Part shown: positions 12,477-24,026 of the stretch, piece by piece
Layout: every line of letters begins with the position of its first letter
Numbering within the stretch: the first letter of the stretch is position 1
DNA from: Girardinichthys multiradiatus
Lineage: Eukaryota; Chordata; Actinopteri; Cyprinodontiformes; Goodeidae
Reading direction: 5' to 3'
DNA: 64,000 nucleotides
NCBI RefSeq assembly: GCF_021462225.1
Contig: NC_061794.1
Coordinates: forward strand, 18,865,784-18,929,783
The notes under the pieces: generated by a model
Told to the model about the DNA's origin: nothing
Seen by the model: the letters and a program-made list of their open reading frames with translations, nothing else
Database searches by the model: none
Made by a program: the position numbers and the translations under genes

Positions 12477-13155
12477 CTGGTTTCAAGCATCTATATTGCC
12501 CAGCTACAGAGAACAAAATGCTGTGGAACATCTTTACTTACCACACATAAATGTGAGCACATTCCCCCATTTTAGCTTCACTCCACTGGCTTCCCATGCT
12601 TATAAGATTTGTTTTAAAGCTCTCCATGGCCTTGCCCATTCCTACCTCTGTGAGCTGCTGCACCTTTATACACCCTCCTGAGGGGAAGCTCAATTTCAAG
12701 ATCGCTGATTCGCTCATTTCGCTGTCAATCAAAAAGGAAATTCAGCCTCAGACACATCATCCAATCATCATGCAGAAGCTGAGCGTCCGGGCCAGCCGAG
12801 CCCAGCCCACTGCCCCATAGACACCCAGAGACGCTGAGCATCCGATGGGCGGGACAAAGCCCAGCATTTTTGCTTCGCTATTGAACTCACTGTTTAAAGC
12901 TGCGGGAATGAGTGAGAGGAAAGCTGCGTCGTTACCAGTGATAAGAAGCTGATTCTGAACAAAAGTTGAGCGTATTGTAGCGCATATTTAGTCAATGACA
13001 TGTACACACAACAGTATATATTTGATCACTTATTTTTGGACATTTTAGGGGAAGCTGAGCTTCCCTTGCAGTCTTAGAGCAATCGCCACTGACCCTCCTG
13101 TTTGCTCAGGTCAGCAGGTCAGCTGCTCCTCAGAGTGCCCAAGACAAAAGGTAAG
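12477..13155 (+). mobile_element. Relic of a non-LTR retrotransposon, C-terminal RT region, interrupted
   Basis: The plus strand reads CFKALHGLAHSYLCELLHLYTPS up to 12,680, and after the MITE at 12,681-13,092 continues in the same sense with a CLLRSAGQLLLRVPKTK-like segment. This order (FKALxGLAPxYLxxLL, then TPSRxLRSS...LLVVPRTK) is typical of the region after the reverse transcriptase core of many vertebrate LINEs. The copy is truncated at both ends: the solo LTR abuts its left side and the provirus 5' LTR its right side. It is thus the oldest layer of the nest here. Confidence 0.6.
12681..13092. mobile_element. hAT-like MITE (412 bp) with 8-bp target duplication
   Basis: The octamer CCCTCCTG occurs immediately before (12,673-12,680) and after (13,093-13,100) this segment, and removing the segment rejoins the LINE relic's reading. 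An exact 8-bp duplication is typical of hAT-superfamily transposition. Near the right end is a local palindrome GGGGAAGCTGAGCTTCCC, and the left end starts AGGGGAAGCTCA, so the GGGGAAGCT block occurs at both ends. No ORF of a transposase is present, so the element is non-autonomous. Confidence 0.65.
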
Positions 13156-14047
13156 TGTTAGGAATAACCTTTATTAATATGACTCATAGCTGTTTTTCCC
13201 ATTTATACCATAGTGAAACAAAGTATAAGTTTCAATGTTTCCCTTTTGTTAGAATAGGATAAGAATGCTCATCGACACACATTACACGGATAAATGGCCC
13301 AAGGGTTGTCATGAATGACCTGAGGCTGGGGCACTGGGTTTGATAGTGGAGCAGCCGGTATAACTGGTTTGATTAGAAAGCCACGGCACACTTAGATGAA
13401 GGATGGACACCTGCTAATACACAATTTAACAGATAGACACCACAATGGTTACACATAGTCTACTGATAATCACTGAGGGAGTAAACATACATTGCATTGG
13501 AGTACCAGATATAAAACTGCATGTGACCTTCTTTCGGGGCTCTTCGTCATCCTCTAACAGACAGCGACGGTCCGAGACGGGAGCCTTAGCGCTGATCTCT
13601 GTAATCATTCCTCTGCCTTAATTTAGATTAAAAGGAGCTAAAAGTTAGAAACTGTATTAGAGTCGTTCATTTAAAGTCTTTAGATAAAGTGTGTGATTGC
13701 TTCTGGGGACCAAGGGCCGGAGGGGCTCCGAGGCGTCTGACCGCCAACAGGGAGCGGTAGCTCGGACAAATTGGTGTTCCCGCCTGCACCCCGGAAGTGA
13801 AAACCACTTTTGGATAGGATAGGGTTGCCACGGAAGGACAACACATCACAGCTGCGGCCGCAAACCAAAAGGTAGGGAGATTCCTATTAAAAAGTCTCCA
13901 ATGTTTTTCCTGTAAAAACACTCTGGCTGTGTTGTTAGTTCTGAGTGAGCTGTTTTTGTAATTCTTGGAGGCAGAGAAATGGTTCAGAATAATTGTTGCG
14001 AACTTGTTAAACCGTAAGGCGTGTAGATAAGCGGTGCGACCCTAACA
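13156..14047 (+). repeat. 5' LTR of the endogenous retrovirus (892 bp)
   Basis: Ends TGTTAGG...CCTAACA form a perfect 7-bp inverted repeat. The first about 357 bases are repeated at 31,512-31,868 (3' LTR) and, reversed, at 26,502 downward within the fold-back element, which confirms LTR identity. The base after the LTR is followed by TGGTAGTCCGGG, at the place where a tRNA primer-binding site is expected. No target duplication can be shown because the right end of the provirus is lost. Confidence 0.88.
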
Positions 14048-14518
14048 GTGGTAGTCCGGGAAGAACGGTACAATCTTCTAAAAGAAATTAGAGACTAAGG
14101 GAGAAGGTTTGAATTTCCTTTATTGTATGCAAGGGAAGATCGGTTTCCCTCGTTCACAATATGTAAGTGAACACCCTGAATGAGGCACGCTAATACTCGG
14201 TTAGGGTTTGTTGGGTCCCTACCGTTCCATAGAAGGGTCAAAAGATACTACCGAGGGGAACTGTATGGGTTTAAACGGCCTCCTTTATCTTCTTAAAAGA
14301 TCTCAAAGCTGCCCACTTCTTTGATCGTAAAGCACGCAGGAGCTACACTGACGGACTTTAACTGTTACATGCTAAGCTAACAGACCCTAGCTCACTGAAT
14401 AAACTCTACTAAGCTTTGGTGTCTGAGAGATAATGAAATAAGCTTTCATTTGGACCAGGAAATGGTGCTGTACCGCCTGGTTGGCCAGAGTGTGTGAAAG
14501 CGTGTGTGAAGTGAGAGA
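14048..14518 (+). other. Retroviral leader with putative primer-binding site
   Basis: Lies between the LTR end and the first gag ATG. A TGG triplet two bases after the LTR starts a possible primer-binding site (about 14,049-14,066); I cannot name the matching tRNA. The rest has no ORF of note, which is normal for a leader containing packaging signals. Confidence 0.5.
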
Positions 14519-16320
14519 ATGACTGACGTATCACTAGAAAATGAGCTCCCTGCTTGCTCTTTAGGAGCACGTTTGGAAGCAGGGAGGAGAAATATAGTAG
14601 CAAGTTTCACCCACAAAGATGCTGAATATCATCTTAGACAGTTTGATGAATGGGTGGAAAATATTAACGAAGATGAGATTTTTGTTGATGCAGAGGGGGC
14701 CCCACCAAATTCCCCCCAACATGCCAGTTTCATGGACAGGGTGAGGAATAAATTGATTCAGGCCAAAGAGAGAACTGCTGGTGCAAACATGTTTGTTCGA
14801 GACACATGCCAAAAAGAGGAAATAAAAATTTCAGACACGATTAAACTCACAAGATTTCATTTCAGCAACTGTTTTACCGGCACCACCACGGGACAGGAAA
14901 AAGAGGTGCCGGACACGGAAGAAGGTGAGCCAACATCCTACACTACGAACGGTAAGTACAAACCTCCTCCATTCTCAACACCCACCCCACATGCAGCTGC
15001 CACAATGGAACCTGGTCCTTATCAAGGTGTTACAGAAATGTTGTACAAGGCAGGGGATACAATAGTTCCATCAAACCCAATTATGCAAATGCCTGCTGTG
15101 GAAATGCAGGAGGGCAGGCTTAGATGTGAAATAAAACCCATATAAGAGGAGCAAAGAAAAAAAAAACGCAGACAGTTTCAGTTACGAGAGACAGTTGGAG
15201 AAGCGGTGAGGGATGCCCTTCGAAACACAACAACAGTTGATAAAGAGAACTTTGAAACTAGTGCAGATAGCAGACACACATGCATACATGAGTCAGAGGA
15301 TGAGGATGAAATAATACTAGCACCACAGGATAAGGATGAGGAATTAATTCGGTGGGAAATAAGGAAATTAGAAATGCAACACGCTCGAAAAAGCAGAATT
15401 GATGTCACAGCAAATGAAGGAAAAAAGAAAACAGAAGGCACTCAGAAGGGAAAAATTAAAACTGGACCAGCAGGAGCATTTGAACCAGACAAGGAGGGGG
15501 ACTGAGGAACAGAATAGACTAGTCATAGAAGATAATCGTCTACCTAGCATGACAGCCAGAATAGATGCGGCTTCCAACATGGTAAATGAAGTGATTAATG
15601 TGACAACTCAGACTAGCACCCCCAGACCAATAAGCAGGGGATAGAAATGAGAAGCAGGATATGATGTCAACCCACATTCAATGTTAAATCAAAAGAAAGA
15701 TGTCTACTCCCAACCCCCAGATCCAGCGGCACCTAAATATCATTTACGTTCTAATCATGGTGACAATTCCACTGGCGAATCTATTGACCCTTCCACAAAG
15801 GAGTGCAGACAGTTACTTACAGCCCGTTGTCCTACGCTGACAGATCGGTACTGAAAAGCACGCTACCAGATCCAAGGAAGGGAGCACACATTTGTATCAG
15901 AGAATTTCTGAAGGCACTTAGTGGACAGTTTATAGCAATCGGGGATTTAAGAACTTGCTTAGCAGCCCACCTGGAACCAAATGAGCTGCACAGTATTGAT
16001 ATGGCTGCAGGCACAGAGGACTTGACACCATCCACCCCTTTGTCAGACGTGTCACAACGATTTTGGAATGCCCTTAGGATGGTTTTTCCTGCTAGAACTG
16101 ATTCTAACCTTTTACATAATACCACACTCAGGACAGGAGAGACAGCTGAAGATTATGTAGACAGGATGTTGAAACTATGGGAAGAACACACAGACAGCAG
16201 CCCATTAACAGGTCCACTGCAGAAGCTCTTTAAACAAGCAATGATAAGAGGACAAACAGGATCAGTGAAGGAGGAAATGTTAAAATTAGTTGGAGGGAAC
16301 AATATGCCATTACATCAATG
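14519..16320 (+). pseudogene. gag: Provirus gag, upstream part, broken
   Basis: Structural polyprotein of the endogenous retrovirus. It opens at the ATG at 14,519 and stays in one frame to 15,505 except for a TAA at 15,143; the frame then changes near 15,490-15,505 and again before about 15,800. From 15,803 to 16,320 it continues in the frame used first, ending in a capsid-like region with a glutamate-rich segment. The LINE insertion at 16,321 splits the gene; across the insertion site the reading frame is unchanged when the LINE is left out, so the LINE landed cleanly. The middle portion is lysine/glutamate-rich and probably coiled. Assignment comes from its position after an LTR and before pol, plus compositional features. 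Confidence 0.75.
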
Positions 16321-16609
16321 TTACAAGATGGCGCCAACGATGGCAGCCTCGGAGCTTCGCTCTCTCTTTGTTTTTGTATTTTGTATGTTTTTCGAGCCAC
16401 AGTTCTGTGGTGTCGGGCCACAATACTGTGGTCTCATTCAGTAGAGAGGAACTTCTCAACATCAGAGAGTCCTCTCTTGGGATTTTTTCACCATCTTTCA
16501 TCGATCCGAGGTTCACTGAGCTCCTGGCAAGCGGAGCTGCGGCTCTATATGGGATCCTGCGCCAAAAGCGGCGGAGGGGAAAGCGTGCTGGCGCGCTGGT
16601 AAAGCTCCG

Positions 16610-17748
16610 CAAAAGGGGACTACGAACACCACTGCCTTCAATCCACCTGGCAAATGTCTGCTCTCTCAACAACAAGATGGACGAGCTGCTTCTTCTCACC
16701 GGTAAAAACACGGACCTCCGCGGATCAGCGGTTCTCTGCTTTACCGAGACATGGCTGAGTGAAAACATCCCGGACCGCGCACTGCTGTTGCTGGACTTCC
16801 AGCTGCTCAGAGCGGATCGCAGCGCGGAGCTATCGGGGAAGAAGCGAGGAGGAGGCGGAATCTGCTTTTATATAAATGAAGGTTGGTGCAGAGACGTAAA
16901 AGTGCTGGGAAAACATGTAGCCCGGATCTGGAGTCATTTTCCATAAACTGTAAACCGTTTTATTCACCGAGAGAGTTTTCCTCGTTTATAATAATCGGCT
17001 CATATTTTCCACCGCATGGCTGCACTTCTGCCACGGAAAAACATCTTGCTGAGCTGATTACAGACCTGGAGAAAAAATACACGGACTCTTTCATCATAAT
17101 ACTGGGAGATTTTAACAGAGCAAACCTCTCCCATGAACTCCCCAAATACAGACAGCATATTAAGTGTCCCACCAGAGACAAAAACACACTGGACCATTGT
17201 TACACAGCTTTAAAGGACTCATATCATGCTGTTACAGGGCTGCCCTGGGTTTTTTGGATCATTATCTAATCCACCTCATCCCAACCTACAGACAGAGACT
17301 AAGAGCTTCCAAACCCAAGGTTCACACTGTTAAGAAGTGGACCGAGGAATCAAAGCAGATGCTACAGGCCTGTTTTGATTGCACAGACTGGACTGTTTTT
17401 GAAACCTCAGCCACTGACCTAAACCAACTAACTGATGTGGTGACATCATACATCAGTTTCTGTGAGGACATGTGTGTACAGACCAAGACCTTCTGCACCT
17501 TTGGGAACAATAAGCCATGGTTTACTCCACACCTCAGGAATCTGTACAGGGAAAAGGAAGAAGCTCACAGCAGTGGAGATTGGGCGTGGTACAGGCAGGC
17601 CAGGAACAAACTAACAAAAGAGATCAAAGCAGCTAAGAGAAGCTACAGTGAGAAGCTTAAGAACAGCCTTTCTACTGGTGACACTTCAGCTGTATGGACT
17701 GGTCTGAGAAACCTGACTGCCTACAAGAGCCCCTCCAACCATCCCTAA
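16610..17748 (+). pseudogene. LINE endonuclease domain and linker, frameshifted
   Basis: An apurinic/apyrimidinic-type endonuclease nicks the target for LINE insertion. Visible blocks: NVCSLNNKMDEL near 16,648, CFTETWL near 16,739, GGGGICFYIN near 16,850, then in a second frame GSYFPPH near 16,998 and ILGDFN near 17,101, then LDHCYT near 17,190. A third frame carries the HYLIHL-like end at about 17,264 and the linker to the reverse transcriptase. At least two frameshifts (near 16,930 and 17,245) and a stop at 17,746 disable it. Confidence 0.8.
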
Positions 17749-17904
17749 CAGAGTCGTCTCCTGGCCAACCGTCTGAATGGCTTCTACTGCAGGCATGACA
17801 AGAAGCCATTCACACCTCAAATCATCCCCTCTACATCCCATTCAGGAACAAATTCCTCCCATAACGCAACCAACCCCCTACCTTCAGATCCTCTGCCTGC
17901 ACTA

Positions 17905-19008
17905 AAGCGGATGGTGTTGAAGCACCTGAAAGACATCACATGCCCCCTGCTGGACCCCCTGCAACTTGCTTACCGAGCAAACAGGTCAACAGATGATGCT
18001 GTTAACTTAGGTCTACACTTCATCCTGCAACACCTCGACCACCCAGGGACGTACGCCAGGATCCTGTTTGTAGACTTCAGCTCGGCCTTCAATACCATCA
18101 TACCAGACATCCTCCACCAGAAGCTCATCCAGCTCAACGTCCCAGCCTCCACCTGTCAGTGGATCAACAGCTTCCTGACAGACCGACAGCAGCAGGTGAG
18201 ACTGGGGAGCATCTTCTCCCGATCCAGATCAATAAGTACTGGTGCCCCCCTGGGGTGTGTTCTATCCCCGCTCCTCTTCTCTCTGTACACAAATGACTGC
18301 ACCTCATCAGACTCGTCCGTGAAACTTCTTAAGTTTGCAGACGACACCACTGTCATTGGACTGATCCAGGATGGTGATGAGTCTGCATACAGACAGCAGG
18401 TGGATCGGCTGGTCCACTGGTGCGGTCAGAACTACCTTGAACTGAACCCACTCAAGACTATGGAAATGGTGGTGGACTTTCAGAGAACACCACCCCCATA
18501 CACCCACCTCACCATCCTCAACAACACTGTATCGGCCGTGGATCACTTCAGGTACTTAGGAACCACCATCTCTGAGGACCTGAGATGGTCTTCACACATA
18601 GACACTGTTCGAAAGAAGGCCCAGCAGAGACTGTACTTCCTGAGGCAACTCAAGAAGTTCAACCTTCCACAGGAGCTGTTGGTCATCTTCTACATCATTC
18701 AGTCTGTCCTGTCTTCATCCATCTCAGTGTGGTTTGGCTCATCCACAAAACAGGACAGGTCCAGACTGCAACGAATAATCAGGACTGCAGAGAGAATAAT
18801 CAGGGCTGACCTTCCCTCCATCCAGGACCTATACAGGTCAAGGGTCAAGAAAAGAGCTGCCAAAATCTCTGCAGACCCCACACACCCTGCACATAAACTG
18901 TTTAGAGCTTTACCTTCAGGCCGCCGCTACAGAGCACTGTTCACTAAAACCAGCCGCCACAGTGACAGTTTCTTCCCCCAGGCTGTTTCTCTGATGAACA
19001 TTCAATAG
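17905..19008 (+). pseudogene. LINE reverse transcriptase, N-terminal part deleted
   Basis: Open from 17,911 to the stop at 19,008 (365 codons). Blocks: LQLAYRANRSTDDAV, VDFSSAFNTI, GAPLGCVLSPLLFSLYTNDC, FADDTTVIG (catalytic Asp pair), LNPLKTMEMVVDF, FRYLGTTI, and the C-terminal HPAHKLFRALPSGRRYR region typical of fish CR1/L2-like elements. The fingers part that should precede LVLKHLK is missing: the linker at about 17,900 runs straight into MVLKHLK. The element therefore carries an internal deletion even though the rest of this ORF is intact. Confidence 0.85.
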
Positions 19009-19264
19009 AGTACAGAACAACAGCATACAGATGTTGCAAATGCACCTATTATTAGATATGTGTATATTGTACATTGTAAATTGTAAATTTGTATATTCTG
19101 TAATGCAGAATATTGCATTGTACATTGTATATTGTACATTGTAAATTGTAAATTTGTATATTCTGTAATGCAGAAACAGAACAAAAGAGCAAAGTGTACC
19201 AGAGACAAATTCCTTGTTTGTATGTACGAACTTGGCAATAAAGCTGATTCTGATTCTGATTCTG

Positions 19265-19757
19265 GATAGAGGTAATAGTGCATCACTTAGAGAGAGCCGA
19301 TGAAGAAGAAAATAGAAAAAGCAGTGAAATACAAACACTACAGCAGCAACTCTTAACTGTACAGCTGTGTCAGGCGGAGGAGCAGGAAAATGAGAGAAAG
19401 AAGGAGAACAAGGCGGCAAAATCACAAATGATTTCAGCCCCAACACAGGTGGCTAGCTCTGAACCACCAGTTGTCTATTCCCCTCAGGAAGCCCCAAATC
19501 AGATGTATCAATATGCTCCACAGGTGCACTCACCAAGCAGAAGTAGATCCAGATTCAGAGGATACAGGGGTAGAAACTTTAGTGGACCCAGAGTCCAACA
19601 ATATGGCACTCCTGACCACCAAGTAGAGCCTTGCCGGTGCCACAACAATCACGAACAGCACAAAACCCTCCATCAGTTCAACACCACTGTTGCCATCCTC
19701 CCAATCCCAGCCAGATGCCCCAGCACTAGGGGTTCCGGGGTCCTATTACAAAAGTAG
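19265..19757 (+). pseudogene. gag: Provirus gag, downstream part
   Basis: Continues the gag frame from before the LINE. It has a highly charged segment (ERADEEEN), a glutamine-rich part, and then an arginine-rich patch RSRSRFRGYRGR, as in nucleocapsid regions that lack a classical zinc knuckle. It ends at the stop at 19,755. The following protease region is in another frame. Confidence 0.7.
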
Positions 19758-20839
19758 TTTTAGAGGAATTTCCAGCTCCAGTGTTAGACATTTTCATTGA
19801 AAGCAAAAGGTGCCCCTTTATGCTTGTCACTGGGGCAAGGTACAGTACTTTAAACCTTGATCTCCCAACCTCTCACAAACACACAGAAGTAATGGGATTT
19901 TCCGGTAACAAACAGAAATGCTATTTTTCCAGACCAGTTGAATGTATGCTCCCTTTTGAAGAAACCAGCATAACTTTTCTGCATGTTTCTAATTCAGAAA
20001 CAGTGTCCTCTGAACTTACTGTCACGTGATTTGATTGCTGTGCTGGGTGCCACAATTGTCTGCTTATATTCAAACACTGATGTGATTTTCCCAAATGGCA
20101 AGATTTTTAGGACCCATAACTCAGACACAAACCAGTTGAACCAAATAGTAAGTTACGATGAAAATAATGCTTGTGTCTGGTAGGGAAATGATGTGCATCC
20201 TGAAGACAACACTGGTTGATGTCATGAAACGCTGGGAAACTTGGATAACTTCTCTCCGTTCTTATAATTCCCCAGCAGACCCCCCTCATTTCACCCTAAA
20301 CTACCTAAGATCCCCAGAGCAGGTATGTGACACAGAACACTATCAGGACAAATGGGCAATGGTGTTAAAACTTTTGCAAGACAAATACCAGTCCGATGAT
20401 CCCCAGTTATGGGTAAATTAGCGCAATATTTATATCGGACCACAAGGGGTCGCTGCCGCTTCTGAATTGCAAGAGGAGCTACAGATTTTGTATCAACTTA
20501 ATGCTGATAGGTACATTTCACACTGAAAGTTGCAAATGGGGAACAAGCAAAAAACTTGGACCCAATGATTAAAAAGGCTGTTGAAACAACGGACTGGCAA
20601 GTTCTGCAAGGAACCCCTTTTATGAAGTACAGCCCAAATTGCAATACTTACAAACTCATCTATGAGGGAATGTTAGGCGTTACTCTAGAGATGGTAAAAA
20701 GAAGCAGAACACATGACAGAGAAAACACAGATTCAGAGATTGCCCTGCAACTTCTGAACTCTGCACCAGACACAGTGTGGTGCAAGGGACCTTTCGATGT
20801 TGGACTGCGCTCTGATGCACCCCCCATCCTCCTATAGAA
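19758..20839 (+). pseudogene. pol: Provirus protease and start of pol, degraded
   Basis: The segment 19,781-20,029 encodes a retropepsin-like stretch. The active-site area reads LVTGARYSTL, where the family has Asp-Thr-Gly; the aspartate is lost. The following 800 bases are in several frames with stops (for example near 20,180, 20,420 and 20,835) and probably include the spacer between protease and reverse transcriptase. No independent gene is supported here. Confidence 0.6.
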
Positions 20840-22103
20840 GAAAACCCCTGAGGTGATAAATCAACCACAGTACCCACTTGCACCTGAAAAAAATTGAGGG
20901 TATACGTGGAACCATTTCTGGCCTTTTTCATCTGGTGTTTTGGTTCCATGTTGTTCCCCATATAACACCCCTATTTCACCTGTGGCAAAACCTGGCAGAG
21001 AAAACTATCGCTTAGTGAGTGACTTGAGGAAAATAAACATAGGACTCAAATCAACCCACTATGAAACACCTAATCCCTACACCATGCTCTCAAATTCAGA
21101 ACAGGATTACAAGTGGTTTACTGTCATGGATCTTGCCAATGCATTCTTCTGCATACCCATTCAAGAAAACTGCCAGAAATTGTTTGCTTTCACTTTTGAG
21201 GGACAGCAATACACTTATACCAGACTACCACAGGGTTTGACAGACAGTCCGTCATTCTTTAACCATGCTTTGCAAGCCTTACTACAGGGGTTTCATCATC
21301 CTCTTCTGGACATGTGCTGCGTATTACAATACGTGGACGATATCCTTCTGGCGGGCCCGACAGAACAGGAAGTCAGTCAGTTAAGTGCAGACTTCCTTAT
21401 GTGGTTAAATTCAAAAGGTTTCAGAGTCTCTAGGGAAAAGTTACAATGCTGCCGTCCCAGAGTTGTATTTCTTGGGAGGGTCATAACCTCGGCTGGCGTG
21501 AGAATCACAGAAGGCTACAAGCAGAGCATCCTCACACACCCAAAGCCACACACGGTCTGTGAAATGATGTCATTTTTAGGCATGGCAAATTATAGCAAAA
21601 ATTACATGCCAGATTACACTGAGATTGCAGCCCTGCTGCGAAAACTCATCACAGAGACAGGACATGGAAAACTGAAAGCTCCCCTAAGTTGGAACGCAGA
21701 GGCAGAACAAGCTTTCGTTGTTCTCAAGCAGTGTCTGAATGAAGCCTCAGAGTTGGCAGCTCCTGATTTAACAAAAATGTTTGAGCTGGATGTAAAAGAG
21801 AGGGACAGATTTGTTTTCTCAGTTTTGTGGCAACCAGGGACAATGGGAAGAAGAGTTTTGTGTTATTATAGCACCAAGTTGGAACAGGTGGAGAAAGACC
21901 ACCCAACATGCACCAGGGCTCTGTGTGCTATTGCTAAGGCATTAAAAGGAACATCTCATGTCACTCGTGGACAAGATGTAAGGGTTCACACAAACCATGC
22001 AGTTGTAAGTTACATTTCTAGCAACAAATTCACCCTGGGCAAACAACGCACAGGCAAACTTCAAGACATTTTACTCCCACCTGTCTTCTACACAATTACT
22101 TAG
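20840..22103 (+). pseudogene. pol: Provirus reverse transcriptase
   Basis: Copies the retroviral RNA genome into DNA. The long open part (20,940-22,103) contains DLRKIN, VMDLANAFF with the first catalytic Asp, RLPQG, and QYVDDILLA with the catalytic Asp pair, followed by the thumb and connection regions (LGMANY, GKLQD). The LPQG and YVDD motifs fit gamma/epsilon-type retroviruses. The domain itself looks intact, but upstream stops (TGA at 20,835 region, TAG-type near 20,897) and the later frameshift mean it cannot be made as part of a full polyprotein. Confidence 0.9.
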
Positions 22104-22743
22104 ACTAACATGGCAGCACCCACTTCTGATCAGTTTCCCCATGTCAGTGAGGCGCTGGTGAGGGAAGAAATGAATGTTTTCCCTTCCGTTTCAACAGACC
22201 CCATTTCGGGTGCCACAGACATTTTTACAGATGGGCACAGCCACACCACCCAAGGTGGAGGAATTGTTGCCTCATATGTTGTTGTCTCTGCCTCTGCCAG
22301 ATCAGGCCCTGCTATCGGCTACACTTGGCACACCATAGAGGCAGAAATCATTCCACCGCCTGCCTCTGCCCAGTTAGCCGAGATAATGCTGTGATTCGGG
22401 CTTGTGAGCTGCATGAGGGACGACAGGTAAACATTTACAATGATTCTGCATATGCTGTAAAGACGGTGCATGTTAATTTGAAACAATGGCTCAGAACAGA
22501 TTTTCTGACCACCACAGGCAAACCGGTCAAACACATGACTCAAATGCTGCACTTGAAAGAGGCCTTAATGAAGCCAGAACAGGTTGCTATTAAGTGCTCT
22601 GCACATCAATCAGGCACCTCAAAAATAGTTATGGGCGATAACGCTGCTGACGCAGCCGCAAAGGCCGCTGCGAGTTACAGGACGACAAAAAATGCGAAAA
22701 CACAGTTAGTCCAGACCCCCACAGCCACACAGGACACAGGGTT
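22104..22743 (+). pseudogene. pol: Provirus RNase H domain, frameshifted
   Basis: The first half, in the frame of 22,110-22,394, has the DIFTDG start with the first catalytic Asp. The second half, in the frame opening at 22,325, has NDSAYAV and GDNAADAAAK with further acidic residues. The change of frame falls close to 22,370, within the AQLAE segment that holds the catalytic Glu. The frameshift splits the domain. Confidence 0.8.
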
Positions 22744-23971
22744 GATGGAACTCATTGACATACAAACAGTCGCTGCACCCCATGAAAAACAGGTATGGCT
22801 TGACAAGGGAGCAACAAAGAACAAAGAAACTGGTCTGTGGAGGTCACATGATGGGAGACTCGTGGCCTCCTCAGCTCTCTTATTGCTACTTTGTGAGGAA
22901 GCTCATCATAGTGTCCACCAATACAGTCACAAGCTCATTGGTCTGATTAGTCAAAAATGGTGGCACCCTTTCCTCACTGATGTTTGTAAATATTTTGTAA
23001 ATACTTGTTCTATTTGTTCAAAATACAATCCTAAAGTTACTTTAAAAACAGGTATGGGATCATTTCCTGTACCAAACAAGCCATGGCAGGAAATTGTCAT
23101 TGACTTTCTTGACATGAGAAGAGAAAACAGGGTGAAAGGATGTAGATACATGCTTGTATGTGTTGACTCTTTCTCCAGGTGGGTCGAAGCAACCCCCACA
23201 AAAATGGAATCAGCCCGAGAGGTCATTAATTGGCTAATTAATGATCTGATTCCACGTTACGGTGTTCCTCTTTGCATCTGCTCGAACAATGGAACAAACT
23301 TCAGCTCGGACTCCTTGAAAAAAGTGGAGGAGTGCTTTGGGATCAAACACAGGTTTGGGACAGCTTACCATCCAGCCTCTCAAGGACTCGTTGAGAGAGC
23401 TAATCGTACAATCAAAGAACAACTGGCTAAGGTTTGTGCTGATACAAAGATGAAATGGCTGGATGCGCTGCCCTTGGTGATGTTTTTCATAAGATCATCA
23501 CTCACAGAGCACACGGGATTGACTCCCCATGAGCTGCTGACAGGAAGAATGATGCCCTGTCCTTTTACCTCCTCTCTTCAGTCAGGGTGTGCACCCTGTC
23601 TGGATACGCAGAGAGAGGAGTTAACACACTATGTTCAGCAATTGCAATCTGCTGTGAAGTTTTTGTCTCACAACACACAGGAGGCCCTAACAAAAGAATC
23701 AACAGGGGAGACACCAGAGCAGATTGAGCCTGGGGAGTGAATATACAGAAGGGTGTTTCACAGATCCTGGGAAGACCCAAGGTGGATTGGACCCTTTCAA
23801 GTGGTGAGCTCCACCACATACAGTGTGAAGGTCTGGTTGGATGACAGCCAGACTAAGGTAAGCAAATCTTGGCACAAATCACATTGTAGGATAGGAGAGC
23901 CTTCATTCGAAAGAGACCTCAGAGAAATCAGAAAGCACCTGAGGGACATAGGAGAAGAAGTGGAGGAGTAA
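22744..23971 (+). pseudogene. pol: Provirus integrase, catalytic Asp changed
   Basis: Inserts viral DNA into the genome. Visible: N-terminal zinc-finger-like H...H...CSIC segment (about 22,905-23,020); core with VIDFLDM (first catalytic Asp), ICSNNGTNF where the family has Asp-Asn-Gly (second catalytic Asp replaced by Asn), and GLVERANRTIKE (catalytic Glu). A C-terminal SH3-like segment with DPRWIGPFQV follows in a different frame after a TGA at 23,738. The substitution plus the stop make the enzyme non-functional. Confidence 0.87.
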
Positions 23972-24026
23972 AAATGTTGATATGCCTCCACAGAAGGTTA
24001 AAAGGAGGAAGGAGTAGTGTGACTTT

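Larger units (their letters stand above)
16321..19264 (+). mobile_element. Nearly full-length CR1/L2-type LINE inserted in gag
   Basis: Starts with TTACAAGATGGCGCC at the gag junction and ends with GGCAATAAAGCTGATTCTGATTCTG, a 6-bp tandem tail, directly followed by gag sequence. It encodes an apurinic-type endonuclease and a reverse transcriptase, both damaged. The 3' UTR has a direct repeat of about 43 bases (roughly 19,065-19,107 and 19,131-19,174) with the core TTGTAAATTTGTATATTCTG. No target duplication of more than one base is seen. Microsatellite-like tails and missing duplications are usual for the CR1/L2/Rex group of the Jockey superfamily; exact family not determined. A solitary tail of this family lies at 1,495. 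Confidence 0.88.

Noticed and set aside
12196..12681. A plus-strand ORF of 161 codons
   Set aside because: Its first half is solo-LTR sequence read through the element end into the LINE relic, so it is a chance fusion.
14561..16125. Minus-strand ORFs within the gag region
   Set aside because: They overlap gag on the opposite strand and show no recognisable domain.
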